From Flexistipes sp. (GTDB lineage: Bacteria > Chrysiogenota > Deferribacteres > Deferribacterales > Flexistipitaceae): a stretch of 64,000 nucleotides of DNA. The DNA lies in contig NZ_JAXKVW010000009.1 in NCBI RefSeq assembly GCF_036172515.1, forward strand, positions 44,304 to 108,303. Reading direction: 5' to 3'. The notes under the pieces are model-generated. The model saw nothing but the letters and a program-made list of their open reading frames with translations. It had not been told where the DNA came from and did not search any database. Shown here in pieces: positions 19,993 to 29,180 of this stretch (positions are counted from its first letter, which is position 1; the number at the start of each line of letters is the position of its first letter). A program made the translations under genes and the position numbers.

Positions 19993-21333
19993 TTATTCTC
20001 TCATATATCTGTCTATAAAATCGGTTGTGACATCACCTTTTATAAAAGCGTGGTTGACAAGTATCCGCTTATGCAGAGAAACAGTTGTTTTGATTCCTTC
20101 AACAATAAATTCGTCCAAACTTCTTTTTGTCCTGTTAACAGCTTCCTCGCGGTTTTTACCGAAAACAATCATTTTTGCTATCATGGAATCATAGTAGGGT
20201 AAAACGATATAATCCTGATAGGTTGCCGAATCAACCCTCACACCAAAACCGCCGGGGGCATAATAGGCTTCGATTTTGCCCGGAGAAGGTGCAAACGTAT
20301 CCGGATCCTCTGCATTAATCCTGCACTCAATGGCATGACCGATAATTTTAATGTCCTTCTGAGAGATATCGAAAGGCTCACCGGCTGCTATTTTCAGCTG
20401 CAGCTGAACAAGATCCACACCCGTTATCATCTCAGTAACAGGGTGCTCCACCTGAATCCTCGTATTCATCTCCATAAAATAAAAATTACCGTATTTATCA
20501 ACCAAATATTCTATTGTTCCGGCATTTTTATAACCCAGTCCTTTAACAGCATCTACAGAAACCTTCCCCATTTTTTCTCTCATTCTTTCTGTCAGAAAAG
20601 GGCTTGGTCCTTCCTCGAGCAGCTTCTGATGCCTGCGCTGAATAGAGCATTCCCTTTCGAAAAAGTGCAGGGCATCACCTGCTCCGTCTCCGAAAACCTG
20701 TATTTCAATATGTCTGGGTTCCTCAATAAATTTTTCTATATATACCTCATCATTCCCAAATGCACTTTTGGCTTCATTCTTTGCCGTTTCAAAATTTTTC
20801 AGAAAACTCAATTCCGAATGAGCAACCCGCATACCCTTGCCTCCGCCACCGGCAGAAGCTTTTATTATTACGGGAAAACCTATCTCCTCGGCAATCTTTA
20901 AGCCTTCGTCCTTATCCTTGACGGCACCTTCACTGCCGGGAACAACAGGAACACCAAGATTCTTCATCGTTTCCTTCGCCTTGGATTTGTTGCCCATAAG
21001 GGAGATATGTTCAAAAGAGGGGCCGATAAATTCAAAACCGCACTCTTCACAAACCTTTGCAAAGTGAGGATTCTCCGCTAAAAATCCATATCCGGGATGA
21101 ATGGCATCAACATCAGCAATCTCAGCTGCGGAGATAATATTTTTTATGTTGAGATAACTTTCCGAAGCCTGCCTGGGACCGATACAAACCGATTCATCAG
21201 CAAAGGCAACGTGCAGAGATTCAATATCGGCATCCGAATATACAGCGACGGTTTCTATACCGAGTTCTTTGCAGGCCCGTATAATTCTAAGTGCTATTTC
21301 CCCTCTGTTGGCTATCAATACTTTTTTAAACAT
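19993..21333 (-). CDS. accC: acetyl-CoA carboxylase, biotin carboxylase subunit
   Basis: Carboxylates biotin on AccB in fatty-acid synthesis. The 446 residues begin [21 protein letters not shown]. They have the ATP-grasp glycine loop [53 protein letters not shown] with the catalytic Glu/Arg, and the C-terminal biotin-carboxylase domain. ATG 21333 is chosen because all homologues start at MFKK-like sequence. The longer frame upstream invades accB. accB lies 20 bp upstream. Confidence 0.96.
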   Translation of the reverse strand: MFKKVLIANRGEIALRIIRACKELGIETVAVYSDADIESLHVAFADESVCIGPRQASESYLNIKNIISAAEIADVDAIHPGYGFLAENPHFAKVCEECGFEFIGPSFEHISLMGNKSKAKETMKNLGVPVVPGSEGAVKDKDEGLKIAEEIGFPVIIKASAGGGGKGMRVAHSELSFLKNFETAKNEAKSAFGNDEVYIEKFIEEPRHIEIQVFGDGAGDALHFFERECSIQRRHQKLLEEGPSPFLTERMREKMGKVSVDAVKGLGYKNAGTIEYLVDKYGNFYFMEMNTRIQVEHPVTEMITGVDLVQLQLKIAAGEPFDISQKDIKIIGHAIECRINAEDPDTFAPSPGKIEAYYAPGGFGVRVDSATYQDYIVLPYYDSMIAKMIVFGKNREEAVNRTKRSLDEFIVEGIKTTVSLHKRILVNHAFIKGDVTTDFIDRYMRE

Positions 21334-21352
21334 GACTACCCCACAACTTTTA

Positions 21353-21817
21353 TTAGAGCGGCTCCACAAGAAATATGGCTTCACCGTACTCAACCGGTTC
21401 GCCGTTTACACCAAGTTTTTTGAGTATTTTACAATCGAACTCCGCCTCAATCTCGTTCATAATTTTCATTGCCTCCACAATACAGAGCGTCTGACCCTTC
21501 CTTACTGTGTCTCCCTCCTTCACAAAAGGTTCCGCACCGGGAGAGGGAGCTTCATAAAATGTTCCCACAATGGGTGTTTTCACTTGCACCCCTTCAGTTT
21601 CCTCTTTGGTTTTTTCTTCACTTTCTCTTTTTTCAGAAGGCTCAGCAGCTTTACGCTCTTCCTTAACCACAGTCTCAACCTGCTGCTGAACAGGGGTTGA
21701 AGGTATCTGTGAAACACGATTAACATATATACGTTCGGTTTCACTTTCATATTCGAATTCCGTAAGAGATGTTTTTTCAATAAACCTTACCAATTCTTTA
21801 ATTTCTTTTACATCCAT
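21353..21817 (-). CDS. accB: acetyl-CoA carboxylase, biotin carboxyl carrier protein
   Basis: Carries biotin between carboxylase and transferase. It has 154 residues: an N-terminal helix ([22 protein letters not shown]), a charged Glu/Lys/Pro linker at about 45-75, then the biotinyl domain with [17 protein letters not shown] and the biotinylation site [15 protein letters not shown] (Lys within MKI). It lies between efp and accC in the widespread efp-accB-accC order. Confidence 0.95.
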   Translation of the reverse strand: MDVKEIKELVRFIEKTSLTEFEYESETERIYVNRVSQIPSTPVQQQVETVVKEERKAAEPSEKRESEEKTKEETEGVQVKTPIVGTFYEAPSPGAEPFVKEGDTVRKGQTLCIVEAMKIMNEIEAEFDCKILKKLGVNGEPVEYGEAIFLVEPL

Positions 21818-21826
21818 ACTGCACTC

Positions 21827-22399
21827 CTATTTGGTTGTTTTTACCCTTTCTATGTAGCTGCCGTCTCTCGTGTCAACCTTAACCACGTCCCCCTCGGAAA
21901 TAAAAAGCGGCACACTTATGCTTCCGCCTGTTGACAATTTTGCCGGTTTGGTTCCCCCCGTAACAGTGTCGCCTTTGATGCCCGGTTCAGTTTCGACAAT
22001 TTCAAGTTCCACAAAATTCGGCAGTTCCACACCCACCGGATTCTGGTTAAACAGCTGAACCTCGACACTAAGGTTTTCAGGCATATAATTGACAATATCA
22101 CCGAGATCTTCGGCACTAATAGCTATCTGCTCAAAACTTTCGTTATCCATAAAATAATAGTTTTCCACATCGTTGTACAAATACTGCATGCTTTTCTCTT
22201 CAAAATCCGGCTGCTTTATCTTCTCATCCGATTTAAATGTCCTTTCTATAACATTACCGCTCAACAAACTTTTCAGCTTAGTCCTGACATTTGCACCGCC
22301 TCTTCCCATCTTCACATGAAGATACTCGACAACAGAATATGGTTCACCTTCAATTTCCACTTTCTTTCCCTTTTTAAACTGATTCGGAGTTAACACCAT
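21827..22399 (-). CDS. efp: elongation factor P, Arg at the modification position
   Basis: Ribosome-bound factor that relieves stalling at polyproline. It has 190 residues in three beta domains, with domain III ending VDTRDGSYIERVKTTK as in typical EF-P. The loop that reaches the peptidyl-transferase centre reads VKMGRGGANVRTK, with Arg33 aligned to the modified Lys34 of E. coli (VKPGKGQAF). The flanking residues otherwise look like the Lys-type family. It sits eight bases downstream of pepQ and nine upstream of accB. Confidence 0.96.
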   Translation of the reverse strand: MVLTPNQFKKGKKVEIEGEPYSVVEYLHVKMGRGGANVRTKLKSLLSGNVIERTFKSDEKIKQPDFEEKSMQYLYNDVENYYFMDNESFEQIAISAEDLGDIVNYMPENLSVEVQLFNQNPVGVELPNFVELEIVETEPGIKGDTVTGGTKPAKLSTGGSISVPLFISEGDVVKVDTRDGSYIERVKTTK

Positions 22400-22407
22400 C
22401 TATCACC

Positions 22408-23460
22408 TCAATTAATTATTTTATAAACGTATTTATCTAACACACCACTCAGAATTTCACAACCCGTTTCATTCACCAAAACCGTGTCCTCAAGTCGTAT
22501 GCCGAAATTATCAGGCAGATATATGCCCGGTTCTACGGTAAGCACCATCCCGGGCTTCAGTTTTGTATTATTATCTTTTCTGAACGCCGGGCTTTCATGC
22601 ACGTCTATACCGACACCATGCCCCAGACCATGGTTGAAATATTTGCCGTAACCCTTATCACTAATATATTCCCTCGCCGTTTTATCAACATCGCTGCAGA
22701 GTATTCCCGGCTTTACAACCTCAACCGCTTTTTGCAGAGCCGAATACACTATATCTATTAATTCATTGACTGCACTATTATCAGCATCGTAAATTATTCT
22801 TGTAATATCGCTGCAGTAGTATTTTTTACAGCCGTAATCCACCATAACCGGCTCACCTTTTTTAACCTTCTTTTCCGATGCACGCCCGTGCGGCAGAGCG
22901 GAACGATCCCCGGAAGCCACCATGGTGTCAAAACTTAACGAGTCTGCACCGCGGATTTTCATATTATATTCCAGCGTTGCCGCCCAAACCGATTCAGTCA
23001 TGTTATATTCAACATTTTCCAGCATGCCAAGAAAAGCATCTCCGGCGATTTTATAGGATTGTCTTATCAGCTCAATTTCGTTTTCGTCTTTTATAAGGCG
23101 CATTGAAGAAATAACATCATCCCTGTCCACATTAACAGTGGTCTCATCGGATAATGTTAAATATAAGTCAAGGGTACAGTTTGCATCCACAGCAATCTTC
23201 TTTTTCCTTTCTGCTAAATCTTTAAAATAATTAATATAAGACGTTACTATTTCGGTTTTGAAATCACCTGAAATTTCATTTTTCACCTGATTTTCATAGC
23301 GACCGTCTGTCACGAAAATAAAAGTAGCGTTATCAAAAACGATATACCCGGCTGTACCGGTAAATCCGGACAGATAGTAAACATGTGAATTATCCGTTAC
23401 AATATAACATTCCATGCCCCGGGCGGAAAGTTCCGCCTGAAATTTTTCCAGTCTGTTCAT
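22408..23460 (-). CDS. Xaa-Pro aminopeptidase / dipeptidase (M24B)
   Basis: Metallopeptidase that removes N-terminal residues before proline. It has 350 residues: an N-terminal creatinase-like domain (YYLSGFTGTAGYIV) and a C-terminal pita-bread domain. Its metal ligands lie in VDYGCKKYYCSDITR (Asp, Asp), FNHGLGHGVGIDVHE (His), TVEPGIYLP (Glu) and IRLEDTV (Glu). ATG 23460 has AAGGGG upstream; the longer frame runs into aroQ. Location next to efp is common in bacteria and fits proline-related functions. Confidence 0.93.
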   Translation of the reverse strand: MNRLEKFQAELSARGMECYIVTDNSHVYYLSGFTGTAGYIVFDNATFIFVTDGRYENQVKNEISGDFKTEIVTSYINYFKDLAERKKKIAVDANCTLDLYLTLSDETTVNVDRDDVISSMRLIKDENEIELIRQSYKIAGDAFLGMLENVEYNMTESVWAATLEYNMKIRGADSLSFDTMVASGDRSALPHGRASEKKVKKGEPVMVDYGCKKYYCSDITRIIYDADNSAVNELIDIVYSALQKAVEVVKPGILCSDVDKTAREYISDKGYGKYFNHGLGHGVGIDVHESPAFRKDNNTKLKPGMVLTVEPGIYLPDNFGIRLEDTVLVNETGCEILSGVLDKYVYKIIN

Positions 23461-23479
23461 TGTTACCCCTTTTTTATTG

Positions 23480-23911
23480 TCAAACAGAAGAATATTTGTG
23501 AACAAAATAGTCGATAGCCGCAATGTAAGAATAAATCCCCAGACCACAGATAACACCTTCAGCGATATCTGACAGATATGAGCTGTGCCTGAAACGGTCC
23601 CTGGCATATACATTGGATATGTGTACTTCCAAAAAAGGCTTGCTGACTGCTGCCAGTGCATCCCTTACAGCTATACTTGTATGTGTATAAGCTCCGGCAT
23701 TTACAATAAAACAATCCGATTCTGAAGTTTGAATTTTGGATACGATTTCTCCTTCATGGTTGCTTTGAAAAACATCCAATTCCACGGATTTGTAAGCAGC
23801 ATGTTCTTTAACGGTATCCACCAGTTTTTTGTAAGAAAAATCACCGTAATGTTCTTTTTCCCTTTGTCCCAGCATATTTAGGTTGGGGCCGTTAATAATT
23901 GTAATATTCAT
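23480..23911 (-). CDS. aroQ: type II 3-dehydroquinate dehydratase
   Basis: Third step of the shikimate pathway. The 143 residues show the type II signature INGPNLNMLGQREKEHYG with the catalytic Tyr, the FQSNHEGEIV loop, IVNAGAYTHTSIAVRDAL with substrate-binding Asn, and the catalytic-His region EVHISNVYARDRFRHSSYLS. aroB and aroK lie 1.4-2.9 kb upstream on the same strand, with two non-aromatic genes between. Confidence 0.96.
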   Translation of the reverse strand: MNITIINGPNLNMLGQREKEHYGDFSYKKLVDTVKEHAAYKSVELDVFQSNHEGEIVSKIQTSESDCFIVNAGAYTHTSIAVRDALAAVSKPFLEVHISNVYARDRFRHSSYLSDIAEGVICGLGIYSYIAAIDYFVHKYSSV

Positions 23912-24268
23912 TTAGATATCCAGCTCCTTTCTTAATTCAGGCTCAAGCATCATTAAAACATAATTAAGTTTGCCGATAATTGTATTTTTTTCCAACACGC
24001 CAATGATATAATAATATTTGTTTATTTTATAAAGATAAAAAATATCATTGTCACACTCGATCACCATTCTGTTCATTTTGCCTGTAACCAAAAATGTGGT
24101 AACTTTATCTATGTATCTCAAAACAGATGAAAACTCTGCAGCTATCTCTTCGGACTTGTTCGATGTGTCTTTCGTTTTCTCGACAATAAAACCGTCCTTG
24201 TCAAAGAGCGCCAGGAGTTTCACGCCCTGAACATAATCCAGTGTGGTATCAAGTATACGTTTAAACAT
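23912..24268 (-). CDS. Roadblock/LC7-domain protein
   Basis: A 118-residue protein that looks like a single Roadblock/LC7 domain: a helix at the start, VQGVKLLALFDKDGFIVE, then SEEIAAEFSSVLRYIDKVTTFLVTGKMNRMVIECDNDIFYLYKI and IIGVLEKNTIIGKLNYVLM. In other bacteria such proteins (MglB-like) act as GTPase-activating partners or dimeric scaffolds. No MglA-type GTPase gene is adjacent. It overlaps the upstream TPR gene by eight bases and abuts aroQ. The partner may be the TPR protein (inference). Confidence 0.7.
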   Translation of the reverse strand: MFKRILDTTLDYVQGVKLLALFDKDGFIVEKTKDTSNKSEEIAAEFSSVLRYIDKVTTFLVTGKMNRMVIECDNDIFYLYKINKYYYIIGVLEKNTIIGKLNYVLMMLEPELRKELDI

Positions 24269-25256
24269 CCCTTTTCTCTTTTACTTTTCTCACATTATCC
24301 AGCCACTTCTCAAGCCTTTCAATTTGTTTCCCGGCTTCTTCTGAAACATCTTCACTTTCAGATTCGTCATCTCCGAAAAACTCTCCCAGCCCCCCGCTGA
24401 TATCCTGCATACCCTCCCAGGCTCCGAAATCCGTTTGTTCACTCTCTTTCTCATCCGATCTCCCGGAAACATCTGAGCCTGAGGTATCCTCATCCTTATA
24501 TGCCCCCTTTTCTGAACCTTCTAAAATTTCCGATATATCATCATTGGAGAAAAAGACATCATCCCGGACAATTCCTTCTTTCTGCTCTTTTTCTAATTCA
24601 TCAGGGATAATTTCCTCCGGCTCAAATTCGTGATCACCCGGCAAATCGGTAAATTCCGCTTCCTCCGTCCGCTCAACACCCTCATCCTCCGATATCGAAC
24701 CGGCTGAAATCTTTTCATCACTTTCAGCATAATACGGTTTTTCCTCACTCTCTGCTGCCATCTCTTCATCAGCTGTTTCCGCAACCTTTTCCGTCTTTTC
24801 AGTCCGGCTTGTGTATTCAAAAGGCCCCGCATCTATCCTTTCCGCAAGCTCATTGGTTAAAGTACGCAGCTGAATATCCTCAGGCGAACTTTCCAGAGCA
24901 GTTCTGTAATAATAAAGGGCTTTTCCCGTATCTTCTTCAGCCCTGTAAATGTCACCCAGAAGTTTATATGCTCTGTAATTATCTTTATTAACTTCGGCAA
25001 CCTCATGTAAAAGCGGCTTAGCTTCTTCAATCATCCCTTTGCCCAGGTAAGCCTGTGCCAGTATTGTTTTTGCCGATATATATTCCGGATGCATATCCAA
25101 ACCGAGGGAGCATACCTCTATAACCTTATCATATTGCTCAAGTTTAAGATAAGCCAGTGAAAGGGGCATAAAAACTTTTGAAGATGGATTTTCTTTTAGC
25201 TTCCCTGAAAAATACTCCACATCTTTCTGATATTTGCTTCTCGTAGCTTCATCCAT
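24261..25256 (-). CDS. cytoplasmic TPR protein with acidic tail
   Basis: 331 residues without a signal peptide. Residues 1-150 hold about four TPR units (VFMPLSLAYLKLEQYDKVIEV, AKTILAQAYLGKGMIEEAKPL, AYKLLGDIYRAEEDTGKALYYY). From about 160 to 310 the chain is highly acidic and low in complexity (runs of Glu, Asp, Ser), probably disordered. It ends in a short basic helix IERLEKWLDNVRKVKEKR. The coupled Roadblock gene downstream suggests a scaffold plus small dimeric domain module of unknown role. Confidence 0.75.
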   Translation of the reverse strand: MDEATRSKYQKDVEYFSGKLKENPSSKVFMPLSLAYLKLEQYDKVIEVCSLGLDMHPEYISAKTILAQAYLGKGMIEEAKPLLHEVAEVNKDNYRAYKLLGDIYRAEEDTGKALYYYRTALESSPEDIQLRTLTNELAERIDAGPFEYTSRTEKTEKVAETADEEMAAESEEKPYYAESDEKISAGSISEDEGVERTEEAEFTDLPGDHEFEPEEIIPDELEKEQKEGIVRDDVFFSNDDISEILEGSEKGAYKDEDTSGSDVSGRSDEKESEQTDFGAWEGMQDISGGLGEFFGDDESESEDVSEEAGKQIERLEKWLDNVRKVKEKRDV

Positions 25257-25311
25257 AATGCCACCCTGCTTATAATTTATAGTTTTAATTATACACTCAA
25301 AAAGTTTAAAT

Positions 25312-26358
25312 TCAAACCGATTCTTTCACACACTCCATAAGCTCTTCTGCAGAAACATCCTCAATTATGCTGCCTTCGCCGATATGGGGGGCAACCGCCA
25401 GCACAAGCTTAGAATCCGCTGCCTTTTTGTCACTTTTTAAAGCGTCCAGAAACAAAGTCTCGTTATTGATTTTATAATCTATATCATATTCATGCACAGA
25501 CAAAACGCCACGAAGTTCTTCAAGCACTTTTTTATCAGCGTCCCCCTTCCTGAAGGCAAAGAGCGTTTCATAATACATACCTATTGCCACGGCATGACCG
25601 TGTTTTACTGTATGTCCGCTGTCTATTTCAACAGCATGCCCAACAGTATGTCCGAAATTCAACAGTCTTCTCAAACCGCTTTCCCGCTCGTCAAGTCTTA
25701 CAATTTCAGCTTTTATTTCACAGCATTTACGGACAGTATATCTTAGAAAATCGCTGCTTTTCAAATTTTCAGATTTTTTCAGCTCATCAAAAAAATCCCT
25801 GTCAAAAACGGCGGCATATTTAATCACTTCTGCAAATCCGCTCATAAATTCTTCACCAGAAAGGGTATCGAGAAAACCTGTATCAATTAGAACCTTCTGC
25901 GGCTGATAGAAAGCCCCCACCAGATTTTTGACACCGTCAAAATTAATACCTGTTTTGCCTCCTACACTGCTGTCAACCATCGAAAGAAAGGTGGTCGGAA
26001 CATTCACAAAAGGAATCCCTCTCATATAAACAGAAGCTGCAAAACCTCCCACATCGCCGGTTATTCCTCCGCCCACAGAAACCAAAACATTTTTTCTGTG
26101 TGCTCTGTTCTTCTTGAAAAACGACAAAACGTCTTTTACAGAATCAAAATTTTTTCTCTTCTCTTCAGCTCTGTAAACAAAACAGCAAACCCGGCTGAAA
26201 AACTTCGGATAAAGGTTATAAACATTTTCATCCACCAGGAAGAGAGCCGTGCCGGTATCTTCAAAACAGTTTATCTCCCGCTCTATAAATCCCGTTCCAA
26301 TTAATATTTCATATGAATAGTCAACTTCTTTTTTCAAATCTACTAAAACTTTATCCAT
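25312..26358 (-). CDS. aroB: 3-dehydroquinate synthase
   Basis: Second step of the shikimate pathway, NAD+ and divalent-metal dependent. The 348 residues have SVGGGITGDVGGFAASVYMRGIPFVNVPTTFLSMVDSSVGGKTGINF (read in parts) and metal ligands in SGFAEVIKYA, LNFGHTVGHAVE and HGHAVAIGM. It overlaps the aroK stop by eight bases, so the two are translationally coupled. Confidence 0.96.
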   Translation of the reverse strand: MDKVLVDLKKEVDYSYEILIGTGFIEREINCFEDTGTALFLVDENVYNLYPKFFSRVCCFVYRAEEKRKNFDSVKDVLSFFKKNRAHRKNVLVSVGGGITGDVGGFAASVYMRGIPFVNVPTTFLSMVDSSVGGKTGINFDGVKNLVGAFYQPQKVLIDTGFLDTLSGEEFMSGFAEVIKYAAVFDRDFFDELKKSENLKSSDFLRYTVRKCCEIKAEIVRLDERESGLRRLLNFGHTVGHAVEIDSGHTVKHGHAVAIGMYYETLFAFRKGDADKKVLEELRGVLSVHEYDIDYKINNETLFLDALKSDKKAADSKLVLAVAPHIGEGSIIEDVSAEELMECVKESV

Positions 26359-26854
26359 TTAACTCCCCGATGATTTCATCAGCAGCCTCATCCACACTCA
26401 AGTCACTGGTATCTATAATGATATCACTTTTTATATAAAAGGCTGCCCGTTCGAACATCAGCTTTTTAATTTCATCAATGGGATTTTCTACATTCAGAAG
26501 AGGTCTTAAATTACTGTTTTTAACCCTTTCATGGACAATCTCGGGAGAAGCAAGAAGAGAAACGGTAACTCCACTGTCTTTCATTGTCTGCAGGTTTTCC
26601 GGATCCATTACCGCTCCACCTCCTGTGGCTACAATACATGAATCCATCGCTGAGAGTTCCTTTAATACCTTCTTTTCAACATCCCTGAAGTATTCCTCAC
26701 CTTTTCCTGCAAATATTTCTGCAATACTCATCCCTTCTGATTCCTCAATTTTCTCATCAAGATCAATAAAAGTCATGTTTTTCTTTTCGGCCAATCTCTT
26801 TCCCACCGACGTTTTGCCGCTGCCCATAAATCCAAGTAGATATATGTTTTTCAT
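26351..26854 (-). CDS. aroK: shikimate kinase
   Basis: Phosphorylates shikimate. The 167 residues carry Walker A LLGFMGSGKTSVGKRLA, the substrate Asp in FIDLDEKIEE, FRDVEKKVLKEL with conserved Arg, the glycine motif VATGGGAVM and the lid Arg in NLRPLL. It is followed by aroB (overlap) and preceded by the PBP gene with a 20-bp gap. Confidence 0.96.
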   Translation of the reverse strand: MKNIYLLGFMGSGKTSVGKRLAEKKNMTFIDLDEKIEESEGMSIAEIFAGKGEEYFRDVEKKVLKELSAMDSCIVATGGGAVMDPENLQTMKDSGVTVSLLASPEIVHERVKNSNLRPLLNVENPIDEIKKLMFERAAFYIKSDIIIDTSDLSVDEAADEIIGELNG

Positions 26855-26874
26855 TATTTAACCCTCGCTTTTGT

Positions 26875-28587
26875 TTATTGCTTCTTCATCGTATATTGTT
26901 TTTCAGAATAGAGATATTTTTGCAATTTTGCAACAGCAGGTGCAGCCATATCGCCACCGGTACCCTTCTCCCCCATACTGTGCATATCGTCAAACCCCAT
27001 CCAGACCATAAGCACATAAGGTTCAAGAATACCTACAAACCAGGCATCTTTATAGTCGTTCGTCGTTCCCGTTTTTCCGGCTGTTCCTGCCAAAACGCCG
27101 CTTTTTCTGGCTGTACCGAACCGGACGACATCCTTCATACATTGTAATGTCAGGCTGACACTTTTTTTGGATGCTACCCTAATGTCATTTTTCCTTAAAT
27201 CAATTCTTCTTCCGTTCTCAGTTATTGATGCTATTAGTGAAACATCCTTTTTAATTCCTTTATTGGCAAATGCTGTATAAGTTTCAGCCATGTCAAGTAC
27301 ACTAAATGGATTTGAACCAAGCGGCATAGAGAGATAAGGTTTTACAGGTGCCAAACCGAACCTTTCGGCTGTTTCAGCCACATTGTTTAATCCCGTATCC
27401 AATGCCAGTTTAACGGTTGCATTGTTGAGAGAAAATACCAGCCCGTTTCGTACATACGTTTTACCCATATAATAATCTGCATAGTTATCGGGAGAATAAA
27501 TCCCCGATGGAATTTTATACTCTCTCTGTTTATCAACTATATAATCATAGGGTTTAACACCTGTTTCAAAAGCCGTAACATAGACGAGCGGCTTAAATAT
27601 CGACCCAGTCTGCCGTTTCATTTTCCAGGCTCTTGAAAGCCCGTATTTATAACTGAAACTTTCTGTCCCGTATAATGCTTCAATACTTCCCTTTTCATAA
27701 TTTATCAAAACATATGCAGCTTCTAATCCGGCCTGTTTTCCTTCTAAATATTTATTAAGTTTGTCAGCCAAAGCTATATTCAAATCTTGCTTCAGTGTAA
27801 GCTTTACTTTGTACATACCTGATTTATAATTAACCGATTTTCTTTCAAGTTCCTTTTCAACTTTTCTGACCAAAGGCAGGTACCGTTCATTTTTAAAATC
27901 CCGGTATACGTTAAAGTTTATGACAGTCTCCACAGCCTTTCGATAAACCCCGTAATCAATTATATGGTTGGTAAACATCTGCCACAAAACACTATCAGCC
28001 TGTCTTGACAGACCGGCAAAAGCCCTTGCCCCATTTTCAGTAAAATTAACGGCGTAAGCCAGAAGATATACCTTGCTTTTTAAATCAAGGGCTCCGAATT
28101 TTTTATTAAAAAGATACAGGGAGAGACCGCCAATGCCTCTGATATTATCACTAAATTTTATCCTGTTGAGATAATACAGGCACAAATCCTTTTTTGCATA
28201 GCTTTTATTCAGATAGTATAATGCCGCCTTCTTCAGATAATCGTTTTCCCACCCGGCTGATAAAGAGGGGAAATAGTTATCCACATAATATGCAAAGATA
28301 TTTTTATATCCATTTTCTGAAAAAACAATGTTAAGAGCGTGTATCAAATCTGTATCAATATCATCAGGCCTTAGTTCATTCACAAAAGCAAACTGTTTTA
28401 CATAAATCAACTGACCGCCGTATAGCCTTATCTGAAGCCGGCTGTTTTCCCTCTTCTCATTGTATACTATCTGTTTTAGGGGTTTAGCTTTATATACGTA
28501 ATAGGAATGCAGACTTTCATGCAGCAGATACACGGCCAAAATTAGAAATGACGAAAGAATAAAAGCAAAAAGCAGCTTAGTCTTCAC
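26875..28587 (-). CDS. class A-like penicillin-binding protein with degenerate glycosyltransferase domain
   Basis: Membrane-anchored peptidoglycan transpeptidase of 570 residues. A helix at 4-21 is followed by a region (about 70-190) that aligns in outline with GT51: ALNIVFSENGY where the family has the catalytic ATEDRRF, and YYLNRIKF...YLFNKKFGALDLKSKVYLLAYAVN as in YLNxxxxGxxxxGIxxAAxxYF. The catalytic Glu (Phe89 here) and the GGSTITQQ segment are missing. The transpeptidase domain is intact: TGSIFKP (Ser329, Lys332), SLNNA (386-388) and KTGTTND (505-507). It is probably a monofunctional cross-linking enzyme. It overlaps rdgB by 11 bp. Confidence 0.85.
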   Translation of the reverse strand: MKTKLLFAFILSSFLILAVYLLHESLHSYYVYKAKPLKQIVYNEKRENSRLQIRLYGGQLIYVKQFAFVNELRPDDIDTDLIHALNIVFSENGYKNIFAYYVDNYFPSLSAGWENDYLKKAALYYLNKSYAKKDLCLYYLNRIKFSDNIRGIGGLSLYLFNKKFGALDLKSKVYLLAYAVNFTENGARAFAGLSRQADSVLWQMFTNHIIDYGVYRKAVETVINFNVYRDFKNERYLPLVRKVEKELERKSVNYKSGMYKVKLTLKQDLNIALADKLNKYLEGKQAGLEAAYVLINYEKGSIEALYGTESFSYKYGLSRAWKMKRQTGSIFKPLVYVTAFETGVKPYDYIVDKQREYKIPSGIYSPDNYADYYMGKTYVRNGLVFSLNNATVKLALDTGLNNVAETAERFGLAPVKPYLSMPLGSNPFSVLDMAETYTAFANKGIKKDVSLIASITENGRRIDLRKNDIRVASKKSVSLTLQCMKDVVRFGTARKSGVLAGTAGKTGTTNDYKDAWFVGILEPYVLMVWMGFDDMHSMGEKGTGGDMAAPAVAKLQKYLYSEKQYTMKKQ

Positions 28588-29179
28588 ATTGATAATTTCC
28601 GATAAATTTTTTCAGTTTCACCAAAGCACGGGCTCTGTGACTAATGCTGTTTTTTTCTTCAGCACTAATTTCTGCCATTGTACCGCCATTTTCAAGCAAA
28701 AACAAAGGGTCATAACCGAAACCGCCTTCCCCTCTCGGTTTTTCGGCGATATTTCCGTGACATTCACCATGGAATGTTTCCACAATCCGTCCCTTCTTAG
28801 CAAGGGCAATAACACATACAAATTTAGCTTTTCTCTGCTCCGGATCAACTCTATGCAGCTTTTCAAGCAATTTTTTATTGTTCAGATTATCATCAGCATC
28901 TTTTCCAGCAAATCTCGCTGAAAAAATACCGGGTGCTCCGTTCAGATAGTCCACACAGAGACCAGAATCATCAGCTATTACGAAATCTTCCACCAGTTTT
29001 GAAAAAGCAAGAGCCTTTATTGAAGCATTCTCTTCAAAGCTCGATCCCGTCTCGGCAATATCACCGCTTATGCTGCAAAAATCATAAGCTGAATTTACTT
29101 CAACATTTAAACTGCCTAGTATTTTGCGGATTTCATTCAATTTGTTTTTATTTTTTGAAGCAACCAACAGTCTTTTCAC
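28577..29179 (-). CDS. rdgB: non-canonical purine NTP pyrophosphatase (RdgB/HAM1)
   Basis: Hydrolyses dITP, ITP and XTP to keep them out of nucleic acids. About 200 residues show LLVASKNKNKLNEIRKIL, SFEENASIKALAFSKLV, VIADDSGLCVDYLNGAPGIFSARFAG, GEGGFGYDPLFL and SHRARAL, the full family set. The start is uncertain. GTG 29179 two bases after the rph stop puts VKRLLVASKNK at the N-terminus, as in homologues. An ATG at 29212 would add 11 residues and overlap rph. The rph-rdgB pairing is widespread. Confidence 0.94.
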   Translation of the reverse strand: MKRLLVASKNKNKLNEIRKILGSLNVEVNSAYDFCSISGDIAETGSSFEENASIKALAFSKLVEDFVIADDSGLCVDYLNGAPGIFSARFAGKDADDNLNNKKLLEKLHRVDPEQRKAKFVCVIALAKKGRIVETFHGECHGNIAEKPRGEGGFGYDPLFLLENGGTMAEISAEEKNSISHRARALVKLKKFIGNYQCED

Positions 29180-29180
29180 A

